A stretch of DNA of 64,000 bases from Trichoderma breve (taxonomy: Eukaryota; Ascomycota; Sordariomycetes; Hypocreales; Hypocreaceae). The position numbers and the translations under genes are program-made. Numbering within the stretch: position 1 is the first letter of the stretch; every line of letters begins with the position of its first letter. Below the pieces are notes generated by a model. The model was not told where the DNA came from. It worked only from the letters and a program-made list of their open reading frames with translations, and did not search any database. Positions 1 to 9,952 of this stretch are shown here, in pieces. The stretch covers positions 992,001-1,056,000 of the forward strand of contig NC_079237.1 of NCBI RefSeq assembly GCF_028502605.1. Reading direction: 5' to 3'.

Positions 1-204
1 GGGGCGTTGGAGACAGTGAGCGGTGCATGTAAAAGACACAACAGAGTCATGGGTTTAGCCGGTATTTACGACAACTCTGCTTTTCAGCAGTGGGCAGTGG
101 ATGTGCTGGGAGTGCGATTCATTCTGGGACAGCAAGACTCAGGAATTCTTGCTAGGCATGCCAAAGGATGCTTGGAATCTCTGCAAGCTCTAGACCCAAA
201 ATAG
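1..204 (+). CDS. C-terminal fragment, probable HpcH/HpaI-type aldolase
   Basis: An open frame runs from the window edge to a TAG at 202-204, so the 5' part lies outside. The 67 visible residues contain RVMGLAGIYDN, then an FQQWAVDVLGVRFILGQQD-like stretch and a short helical tail. A beta strand followed by a glycine-rich or QQD turn near the C-terminus resembles fungal HpcH/HpaI (class II, metal-dependent) aldolases, which act on 2-oxo acids. The metal and substrate residues of that family lie in the missing part, so the call rests on tail similarity from memory and is moderate. No intron is needed in the visible part. Confidence 0.42.
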   Translation, partial: GALETVSGACKRHNRVMGLAGIYDNSAFQQWAVDVLGVRFILGQQDSGILARHAKGCLESLQALDPK

Positions 205-557
205 GCATTTGTATCTACTTTAGTTATAACAAGTAGCATAAGTGCCGATTCTATTAAACAAAAGAAGTCGGGGAAAGTGCTGTACTGCTGATAAGTCAAA
301 GATTCTGCTTTAGTACTCTTATTGGGATGATGCGGTGGCTAGCTCCATGTCATGTTCTTACTATCGCCAACCTACTATACTAGGGCCAAAGATTGCTAGT
401 CTTATCATGATCGGATAGTTTGGGCTCGGGACGGCATCCCGAGCTGGATACTAATAGATAAACTACGAATTAAACAAGAGACCTCGCGCAATACAAGAAC
501 GCTTTCTATCCCCGTTGGCGATTCCATGCCCAATTGTTCAAAGATATCCTAGACATC
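205..557. other. intergenic, upstream of the permease
   Basis: About 350 bases between the aldolase stop and the permease ATG. AT-rich with stops in all frames. It should hold the aldolase 3' UTR and the permease promoter, but I see no specific motif. Confidence 0.5.
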
Positions 558-2424
558 ATGGATCTCGAAAGAAACATGACTGATAAACAATCTATCGAAC
601 TCACCCATGTGCAGAGCACCCATGGGGGAGAGGTCAGAGAAGTTGAAGCAGGCGGAGGATTGAAGAAAAATCTGGAAAGCCGTCACATAACTATGATCGC
701 TCTAGGCGGTGCTCTTGGAACAGGACTCCTTATTGGAACGTGAGTACTAGATGTGTCTGATTCATTACTACAAAAGTCTCATCATATTTGACTAACAATA
801 TGCAGTGGATCTGCACTTGTCGAAGCTGGCCCTGCAGGCGTGCTCATCGACTACTCCATCGTCGGATGTGTGGTATTCCTAGTCATGTCTGCTTTGGGAG
901 AGATGGTGTCATACATGCCGCTACCTCGTGAGCTCTTCCATGTTTCTATCGTTCAAGTTATAATGTTCTGACGAGAAAAGACGGTTTCGGAGGCTTTGCT
1001 ACCCGTTTTATTGATCCTGCATTAGGATTTGCGACGGGATATGTGTACTTTTTCAAATATCTTCTTGCTGCTCCCAATCAGCTTTCGGCATTTGCCCTTA
1101 TTTTCCAGGTACGTGACTACTCATCATGCAATACTAAGAAGACGTTTTACTGATGTTGACAGTTTTGGGTTGGAGATCGTGTCAGCCCAGCGGTGTTTAT
1201 CACGGTTGGCCTAGTCTTGATCTTGGTGATCAACAGCGTCAATGTTCGTGTCTTTGGAGAATTTGAATTCTGGCTCTCCTCTCTGAAGATAATCATCCTT
1301 TGTGGAGTCATTCTCTTAATGTTAATACTGGCCCTAGGAGGCGGTCCGACGTAAGATCTGAGCCATTCGTCGTCTTTTTGTTTCATTCTAACCGGACATG
1401 CTCTAGACACGACCGCACCGGCTTCCGATATTGGCACGACCCTGGTGCCTTTGTCGAATACAAGTTACATGGGAGCGCCGGTAAATTTGTTGGTGTCTGG
1501 AGTGCTTTGGTGCAGGCGTAAGTTGTCGAGTTTGGCGCTCGTTTACAAATGCTGACATGGCTCTCCAGAGTGTACGCGTTCACGGGCACCGAGCTGGTCG
1601 GAATGACCGTTGGAGAAGCGAAGCATCCCAGGCTAGCAATGCCACGGGCAGTCAAGATGACGTTCTTTCGGATTGTCTTCTTTTATGTGCTTTCGGTCTT
1701 TTTCCTGGGCATGGTGGTCCCGTCCAACAGCACGGAGCTCATATTTGCTACCAAGTCCTCTGCGAGCGCTGCGGCCTCACCGTTTGTCGTGGCAATTCGA
1801 CTGGCAAAGATTCATGGTCTTGATCATGTTATAAACGGCTGCTTGATTGTGTTTGTATTTTCAGCTTCAACCTCAGGTACGATGTGAACACATGCCAGCC
1901 TTCCGTTGTACTTTACTAAGACAATGTGCAACAGATCTCTACATTGCCACTAGAACCTTGCACGCCATTGCGGTTGATAACAAAGCTCCTCAAATCTTTA
2001 AAAGAACGTCAAACCAAGGTGTACCATTCTATGCACTTGACTTTTGCGCCTTATTCTGCAGCTTGGGGTATTTGAGCGTCGGTGATGGGTCGAAAGTCGT
2101 GTTTGGCTATCTCACCAACGTGGTGACAGTCTTTGGTAAGTTGACTCTAGACCAACGATTATTTCCTTCCACTGATATTTTAATTCCATAGCACTTTTGA
2201 CGTGGATTTCGATCCTGGTTACGCACATATTCTTCCGAAGAGCTTGTAAAGTCCAACAAATACCGCGCGACAGGATACCCTACACGGCGCCGTTGGGCAT
2301 ATATGGATCTTTCGCAGCTCTGATCTTTTTGGTGATTCTCACATTGACCAAGGGCTTCCAAGTGTTTATTGGGGGATTTGACTATAGAAGCTTCATCGTG
2401 CAGTATATTGGCATCCCAGTATAA
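558..2424 (+). CDS. amino-acid permease (AAP/APC family), interrupted near the C-terminus
   Basis: Plasma-membrane proton-coupled amino-acid permease. Exons: 558-739, 806-927, 981-1108, 1163-1350, 1407-1517, 1569-1876, 1935-2135, 2192-2424 (1473 nt, 490 aa). I chose the ATG at 558 because it opens the usual hydrophilic N-terminus before NLESRHITMIALGGALGTGL, the first membrane segment of fungal AAPs. Further hallmarks are PALGFATGYVYFFKY, FTGTELVGMTVGEAKHP, SASTSDLYIATRTLHA and the NQGVPFYAL loop. Eight introns of 50-66 nt are normal for a fungal AAP. The oddity is the TAA at 2422-2424, placed within the last membrane segment right after YIGIPV. The following 67 codons stay in frame and look like the normal AAP tail. 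As it stands the protein would lose its last helix and cytosolic tail, so this may be a recent pseudogene or a sequencing error. Confidence 0.85.
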
Positions 2425-2628
2425 TTAATTTGCATATTCGGCTACAAATTGGTATACAAGACAAAGCGAGTCAGAAGCTCTCAGGCAGATTTGTTCACTG
2501 GAGTACCAACGGAGAGTCTTGCCGAAGAGAGAAGCCGGGTTGAAGCGGAGAAAGCACAGTTACAAGCGGGAGGGAAGGGATCAAAGGTTTCAATCCTGTA
2601 CACCAAGGTACTATCATGGCTCTTCTAG
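2425..2628 (+). pseudogene. stranded C-terminal tail of the permease
   Basis: In frame with the permease after the TAA at 2422-2424, 67 sense codons lead to TAG at 2626-2628. They encode LICIFGYKLVYKTKRVRS, then an acidic/basic amphipathic tail, ending ILYTKVLSWLF. A hydrophobic end followed by GYKLVYKTK is the standard finish of fungal AAPs, so this was coding until recently. Adding it gives about 558 residues, the family's usual length. Confidence 0.8.
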
Positions 2629-3020
2629 GACATCTAATGTCAAACATAGTAAGAGATGTACGAGACTAGTTTGGAAATGCCAACATTCATTACAACTGTC
2701 AAATTAAGGCCAAACACAATCTGATACTAGTTTTCTGATTAATGTATTGAGTTATTCGCCACAAGTGACCCTATTTTTCGATGGGACAAGTTAGGTGATC
2801 TCCCATTCATATGGTATACATGTAGGTAGACAAGACAGACTCAATTCTACTTTTAGAATTTATTATATAGTAATAAGCGAAGGGAAGTACAATGGCGGGT
2901 TCAATCTCCTTGCTAAATTCGTATTTTGACTATTTGCCTCTCTCCACAACTGCAGCGCATCGCCCGACATTTTGTTCCGATAATATAGCCCCTTCTCTAT
3001 TCCTTCATTCCTCTGGTTAC
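2629..3020. other. convergent intergenic, permease and aminotransferase 3' ends
   Basis: About 390 AT-rich bases between two converging genes, expected to hold both 3' UTRs. No gene or clear repeat seen. Confidence 0.5.
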
Positions 3021-4596
3021 TTATGCATCCGGGAGGCGAACGACATAATCAATTGCTCTCGCAACCCTTTCTATATTCGACTTGTTAAGGCCGGAAATAT
3101 TGATACGGCCATTGGGTGGAAGGTAAATATGGAACTGCTGGATTAGGACCGAGCACTGTCGCGGCGATAGCTTGAGGAATCTATTGTCTGTTAATACATA
3201 TAAAACCAAATCTCCCCTGCTGGGTAACCCACGAGAACAAGCCACATTCTTCGATAATGTGTCCCCAATGCCCAGGCGTCTTTCAATGTCAAATTAGCGG
3301 ATATGCCTAGTTGATCTGACGGCTGTTTTCTGCTGCCTACCTTGAGAACTTTACTCAGCAAATTGTACAACTGTTGCCGCAGTTCGTACAGACGATGTCT
3401 CATTGCAGACAACTCCGTAACCCTTGAGAAGACTTTTAGCCTTTACGTGAAGATCAGGTTCGCTGCGAAGAGAGTAGTTGCTCACCACATCTGTTTTAAA
3501 TACGCCGAGCTTTGGATAATGTTTACCAGACGGGAGCCGTAGGCTGGAGAAGAAGAAAATTCCCACCTTATTAAGCATCGCAGACGATCCTGCGTTGCGC
3601 TTGCTGCCTCTGCAGTGCCGCATAAGACGTGAAGAGCACCACATCGCTCACCATACAGACCAAAGTTTTTCGAAAAGGACTGACAAACAATCATGCTGAA
3701 GCCCAACTTGGCAAACAGTCGTACAGCGAATGAGTCCTCATCAAGTCCTCTTCCAAGTCCCTGGTAGGCCGAGTCGAAAAGCGGAATATGGTCACCAGCC
3801 CGAAGCGCCATTGCCAACTCGTGCCACTGCTCCTGCGATGGGTCTGCGCCAGTGGGATTGTGACAACAGCTCTGGAAGATGAATACACTATTGCGAGGGG
3901 CCGACGTAATGGTCCCAAGGATGGATGGAAAGTTGAGGGCGCGATTAGTTTCATCGTAATGCGAGTACTCGACCGTTAACAATCCTACCAAGTCGAGCAT
4001 CGGTTTGTAATTGCCCCAGGATGGTGTGCCAATGAATACCTTTGGCTGCGGCACGATGCACTTGGCCAAAAGAAGTACAGCAAGATGGTTTGCCCCAGTA
4101 CCGGAGATGGTTTGTACTGAAGCAACCTGGCATCGTTGTCAGCTCTTTGACCCCGTACAAGTCACAACATTGAACTGACGTGATTAGCCGCAAGGCGCAA
4201 GCAGTTTTCGCCAAAAATGAGCCGAGCTGCATGCTGCAGAAATTCCGGGTTTCCTGTGGTAACCTCGTACTATTCATGCATCATCATTAGAGCTGAAGAT
4301 CATAATAGAAGATGGAGTTATCCTACATCATGGCCTAGATTCTGCTTTGAGAGCTCAACTTTGGCCTGAATGAATCCCATTAGAATTCAAACTTTGTGCG
4401 TTTATGATGATGGGCCTGCCTGTTTAATGCAATCCATTTCTTGATAAATGCCTGCCTCATTCCGATAAATACCAACACCGAGATCGGCTTTTTGATCGCA
4501 CGTATCGCCGTCGGCCTGTTTTTTCAGCGTATACATTTCATCCAGAGGGCCAGCTTCAATGCCGTCCAGCATTGTATTGGTCCGTGATTTGGCCAT
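3021..4596 (-). CDS. aspartate aminotransferase (class I, PLP)
   Basis: Transfers the amino group between aspartate and 2-oxoglutarate. Exons on the minus strand: 4420-4596, 4327-4365, 4180-4269, 3486-4126, 3341-3422, 3233-3279, 3021-3180 (1236 nt, 411 aa). Family marks in order: KADLGVGIYRNEAG; LGHDYEVTTGNPEFL; VQTISGTGANH; CCHNPTGADP; DSAYQG; QSFSKNFGLYGER, whose Lys (about residue 255) is the PLP lysine; SSSPAYGS; the TPGHWGHI stretch; and QFHIYLPPNGRINISGLN near the end. The frame is intact only if all six introns (52-63 nt) are removed; the short exons are confirmed by family conservation across each junction. Intron 1 starts with GC instead of GT. No clear N-terminal targeting peptide, so cytosolic is likely. 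It converges with the permease, which may hint at linked amino-acid use. Confidence 0.87.
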
Positions 4597-5540
4597 CGCA
4601 ACGCCACAATAAAAGAACAAAATAAATAAATGGAAAAGGGGTAAATTCAGAAAAGGGCTTTCAGGAATTGAGTCTTAACATTTTCGTTGGCTATAAAATA
4701 AATGCTTCCTTTGCCTCTGTTGGATGTTATTATGCGTTTCGGGATACGGGGCCGAGCCGGGTCATATTTCAACGCTAGTCAGGGCGACTCGGAACTCTAG
4801 TCCGAACCCAGCTTGAACTATTGCACACCCTGTCCTTACAAATCGTTCATCATGCTTGGCATCAGTATTTCTAAAAAAGTTTTGTTGACAGCTAGAAAAC
4901 GCACCTCTGAAATGGCTTGACCAACGCCATTACTACATCCGGAACTTAGCCTGTCTAGTCGCTACAAGATTCACGGAGCGAGAATAGGGCAAGGAACCAT
5001 TTGACCTGGCTGCCCTCATCTCGACTGGAAATCACTTCGTCACATAATAACTTATCTTGGTTCTTTTATCTGGCATGAAAAAGGCTTCCTATCTGTTATT
5101 AGGAAACTGAGCTGGTCTGAGATTAAATCCTAGTTGTAATGGATTATCAGATACCCTATGCTCCTACATATCAAATCACTCCAACTTCGGTCGTATGAAA
5201 TACTATGTATGCAAGTTTGACATTACTCCACCTTTATTTTATATTTATTTATTTAACTGTTTTACAATTCGTCTTTGCTTCTTTGCTTAATACGTAATAC
5301 ATCTACGTTGGCATAAATGACATGGCTGTATCGGTAAGGTCGCCTCGGACATATAAGAACTTCTTTCGAAGAAGAATAATCAGTTACGACAGTCAAGCTA
5401 CATATTACACACAGATATAAACAGAGCGATGCCAAGCAGTAATGCTGTTTATTCATTTACACCATTTAGCTATATACTTGTTTTGCCAATGTACAAGAGT
5501 ACTGTCACCCATGTCATTTTCTCCCTCTTGATGGATGAGT
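4597..5540. other. intergenic, no gene seen
   Basis: About 940 bases upstream of the aminotransferase and downstream of the CFEM gene. Short frames only, none with recognisable features. Confidence 0.45.
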
Positions 5541-5860
5541 TCACTGGTTGGCACAAAGAGCCTGGGTGGCAGGCAGAACTTGGTCTATAAATATACATAA
5601 GCATTTGAGACATAAATATCCTGGAGAGGGGAGCACATACTAATGGCGACATCAACGCCACAAGCAGCAATGACACAGCTAGTAGAGCCATTCTGAACAG
5701 CACTGAAATTTGCGCAAGCGCATGCGACGTCAGTTCCAGACGAGCAACCAGCGGCTAAAACAGCGTTTTCGATGCAAGTACGAGCACATTCGGGAATGTC
5801 ATCGATGGTTTGACCGTAGACGACGGCGGCAAAGGTAGCAAGGACGAGAGTGAACTTCAT
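5541..5860 (-). CDS. small secreted CFEM-domain protein
   Basis: Exons 5641-5860 and 5541-5584, 264 nt, 87 aa. MKFTLVLATFAAVVYG is a signal peptide. The mature protein is nearly all one CFEM domain with eight cysteines: PEC, ARTC, AAGC, the VACAC pair, TSC, AAC, and the last in ALCANQ at the C-terminus. The intron (GTATGT at 5640 to TATAG at 5585) is required: unspliced reading gives a wrong eighth cysteine spacing and a non-CFEM tail, whereas splicing gives INQVLPATQALCANQ, the usual CFEM ending. The Asp in TDVAC before the CxC is the position used for haem iron in studied CFEM proteins. There is no GPI tail, so it is probably free in the medium or wall. Family roles include haem or iron capture and host interaction; its role here is unknown. 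Confidence 0.88.
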
Positions 5861-7650
5861 CTTGAAGAGTCGGTAGTGAGAGATTGTTTAAGCAGGAAGG
5901 TCGTTGTAGTAGAATTGATGAAGAAGGCTGTTTGTTCCTTGAGATCTGGTTTGGAACGAAACGAAGAAAACGTACAGGCCGGAAACCCTCGACTTTATAG
6001 TCTGTGATGAAGCAGACAGCCGAGGAAGCGAGCCCTCTGGCCATAAGCATGTGCTCTTTCTTTGGCAGAAAGGATTCTCACTGGGACTGTATTTGCCCCC
6101 TCACATGTTTTGAATTGCAACTCTCCCCGCATTCTTAATTAGCATTAGGTACACACATGCACCCCAGACGGACATGATCACTGAAGTGGTAAGACTCACG
6201 GAGGATCAATCTATTTTGATCCTTGGAGTCGTATTGTGCCTTCCAAAGTGGCGAGGCCTGCCTCTTGTAAGCAAGGTATTCACGTAGGTTGTTTGCCATC
6301 AAATCACACGACGAACCGTATACAGGCTAGATGGTCAATTTGCCCGTCGGCTCGTCGGGGCTGAGCCGATGTCCCCGGACGAGAGGAATGAGAGCATTGA
6401 GACTTAATGAGAACCAAACATGCGTCGTTGATACATATATTCTGATAAAAACACAATTCGTACTCTTTTAGTGTTATTGAGTTGTTATGGAAACGCTGCA
6501 ATGAGTTCAGGAGAAGCGAAGAGAACATTCAGCCAAGGCGGTTTGAGGCTACGGGTTAATTGCTGTCAAAATCTGCGATGGATTGCGGAGAAGCGCCAAG
6601 TAAGCTAAATTCGGCAGTTAAAGCAAGGGATGGAGATTTCAGGCACGTGAAAATACCAAGAGATTATACATGAATATTACTACAACATGTAAATTCAAGC
6701 ATCCCATTTGTCGACCCCGCTCCCGTGATGATTACGACCTTCCCGATCAATGTCAATAATGTATGCATCAGGGAGATGACATCACACTCCAAGCATGAAG
6801 TCTGACCATGCTGCTACATGGATGAAACGTGGATGGTGAAGATGCGGGGTGATGAATACTTTCAGAGCTGAAATCGGGAAGAATTCAGCTTTGTTTCTGT
6901 AAGTGAATTTGTCCAATTGGTTGCTATTTCTAAACAACCTAATGTCATAAGCACTATATCTATGGGAAGGCGTATCGAAAAGTTGTCTAAATGAAGAAAA
7001 TAACTCTACGACGGGGACATTAATTATTTGGGTTGAGCTTCTTCTGGTTCAAGGCATCGTAACGGAGGCAGATAATAATTTGAGTCGGAGTGAGAAAGAC
7101 GTGTGGCAACACGTGATACCCTGCAGCATATCGAACTGCCCCCCTACCTCTGCCTTTCCTTTCTTTCTAGCCGGAAAGCCTCAATTGATTGCATGAGACT
7201 TCTAGCCATCACGAAATCTGTTGATCGATGATACGAAGAAGAATAACCTGGAACATATACCCCATGCATATACTTGGAACCACAAGCATCCTTGTGTGCC
7301 ACTTGCCAAAACGCAAGTATTCGTGGCCTCTCTACCCGACTCGTGAGTATTTGCATCTATTGCATGGCATACCTATACAAAGTAGAGATTAGAATTCTCT
7401 ATCGTACTAGAGAACTCCAACCGGCGACCGGAGTTTAAAACCCTGCTGGTGGTTTGTTGATCATAGCGCACCAATAGCCGTGTTTCTCGAGATCAAGCGA
7501 GACGCCATCCTCGCTTTTTACCGAGCCGTGTCATCAATGCTTGATCGACCTTTCTAGCCTCCGTGGGACACCGTAAATTCTTGCGGTGGACCCCTTTATT
7601 GCTTCTCGCCAGAGTCATAAAATACCATTCTACAGCTTCGCAGAGAAGCA
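5861..7650. other. intergenic, no gene seen
   Basis: About 1.8 kb, AT-rich, with only short frames in all six readings. The first few hundred bases upstream of the CFEM start should be its promoter. No repeat or RNA gene recognised. Confidence 0.45.
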
Positions 7651-8112
7651 TCAACATGAGTGTACAATACGATTGAGTGCCGTCCAAGCAGCATCTCGAA
7701 TCTGATACGGGACATTGGCGGCCAACGACGTAATCTCTGGCCCCTGACCAGCGCCAAGCCAAAGTTCAATGGCAAGGTTGAAATCTCCTCGAGTGCCGCT
7801 CTCATGCAACTCCTTTTACATGCGTGCGGAGGATTAGTATTTTCTCGCCTACCTCTATGCCGTCAGCTCTGCCCTTGTCAACGCAAGATCATCCAGCCCG
7901 AGAATCGTCTCATCCCAGTCCGGAAAAATCTCGTGTCGCGTGAGCGCCGTAGCGGCAATGCTAGCGGTAATAAGGCGCGTTCGTCTTCCCGTATACCTGC
8001 AGTCTTCAAGGCGCGCACGGTCGTTCCACTGGATGGCGTAACGGGATGGGGATTCAGCAGGGGCCGTCACGATGGTGTGGATAATATCGGACGGAGCGGG
8101 TATGTACTCCAT
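7651..8112 (-). pseudogene. unrecognised gene, possibly degenerate
   Basis: From ATG at 8112 an open frame of 85 codons starts MEYIPAPSDIIHTIVTAP and ends at TAG near 7855. About 40 bases further a second coding-looking frame starts at KELHESG, continues through NLAIELWLGAGQGPEI and ends at TGA 7651-7653. The stretch between has a GTAGGC donor-like and a TAAAAG acceptor-like border, but the first frame already has a stop before the donor and the phases do not match. Either a splice site escapes me or the gene is broken. I recognise no family. Confidence 0.3.
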
Positions 8113-9952
8113 AGTGCTTGGGATTAGTCGTTCGGAGTGCAGTAGAAACCGAAGAAGGTGTCCGGATTTTTGTCCTTGCATGGGCGTGTGGCTGATACAG
8201 TAGGAAACTGAGTATCGTAACAAGTGAATTTCGACTTCGTGCTTGATCCCCATCGTCAGCAGGTAACCATACTGTTTGGGCCATGTTCTCTTTTATTGAA
8301 TGATTGATATGACGATTCGGATACTCAATTCATGGCTTGTTAACAAGTCAGAGTTTCGACGCCTCTTGAGAAGCTGTAGGCAGTTGGTCGACGACGACAC
8401 TGTACTAGCCACATTACGCCACAAAACTCAGTCCGTTGCTCAGGTACCTGACCTATTTTAGTTCTTTTTGGAGTTTCATTGTGTTTCTGAAGCCTTCGTG
8501 TCGGGATGGTGCAAAACTTGGTTCCCCGTCGTCAATCATCAATTGTGGCATGTGTTCTCGTCATGCCCCTTTGCCTTAGCTAGATGCGCATGCTGGCATC
8601 CGTCACACATCTCGTCACACCTCATTTTGCAGGCCTGTCATGTTAGCGTCCGTGAAATAACGACCCCTCTATGGACCGAAAACGCGCAACAACCCTGAAA
8701 GCGGCGACGCAGGAACCACGTGTGTATTTACAGTGCTTGGCCGGGATTCGTATTGGTTGGCGGGAAATCGTCGAGGACCCTTCGGTCGCGAAACAAAATG
8801 ACACGGCACTGTGTAAGAGGGAGAGTTAAAAAAAAAATATGTTGAGAGGACCCGAAATAGCCGTTCCGAGACGGGTTTGTAATGTGCAAGCAGAATGATG
8901 CATCTGATAAGGCACTTAGGCATGGACAAGGAAATGAATGGGATGGGGTCGGATATCGAAGTTGCATGTTGCAGGTCTTGGCAGTAACTCACCGCTTTGT
9001 TGTATTTTGGAGGCTCTGGTGTGTCTCTTCCTGTCTGCTGCGTGTCTTGCGTGGCGCAAGGCACCGGGTTGGGTACGTACAAGTTCTTGCTTTTACCAGT
9101 GATCCGTACCAGCTTCCATTGAATGCTAAGTATTCGTAAGTATCGATTTCTTCTCCTGATCAGACACGACGGCTTCAATCTATTGCTTGGCTTGGTTTAT
9201 TGCCCCTCCATCCACCCCCTAGCGCGTGCCTGAAAGATCCGGACACGGCGGGGCAGAATTTGCACCTACTGGACGCTCTCGGCCAAGTACGGAGTACGCA
9301 TCAGCGCCTTGTAATCTGCAGCGGACAAGAGTAGCAGCGACCACCGATGTTAGAGGCTGCGTAAGGCGCTACAAGTATACGCTAGAGCCCACCACTAAGC
9401 AGCGGGAGGATTTGGATAGGATAGGGGTCAATACTGCTTGCACTACAATTTGTAGGGTCTGGTGTCAACATTGAAGCCTCAACAGCATCAGGAGTGACAG
9501 TCACTTGATGCATCAACGACCTGGATAATCGCTCTCTGACTCAACTTTATCTCAACGTGCCAAAGTCAATTGCCTTGCCAAGCTACATCATTCGTCACAT
9601 CATCCCTCCAACCCAGCATAGAAAAACCGGCGCTAGCAGCCCCAGGACCCTCCAAGGCTGCTTCCAGATAGCAGAATGGGCTGTTGACCAAAACAGGCCT
9701 AGACATGCGTGCATTTCCCGCGCTGCTGATTAAACGCAAATAGCCCTTTTCGCTCTCTTGCCAACTAACTCGACCTATCCCCAACTCCTTTCTTTTTGCC
9801 TGTGCCAGCTTTATATCTTCGTTTATATCTCGCAACCGGGCTCGATCCATATACCCTCATTCCAGGATCCCCATCCCCTCGTTGAAGCCACTACCTGCAT
9901 TTGCTTGGATACACCGGTCACTCCTCTCTCTGGCCCGATCCACCTCGTAACC
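8113..9952. other. intergenic, upstream of UDP-glucose dehydrogenase
   Basis: About 1.8 kb. A minus-strand frame of 169 codons (8669-9178) lies here but has no family features and a biased composition, so I do not call it. The last 250 bases before 9953 are pyrimidine-rich with many CCC/CTC runs, as often seen just upstream of highly expressed filamentous-fungal genes. Confidence 0.45.

Noticed and set aside
8669..9178. 169-codon minus-strand frame
   Set aside because: No family features, no supporting splice sites; Cys/Pro/Ser mixture typical of chance frames.
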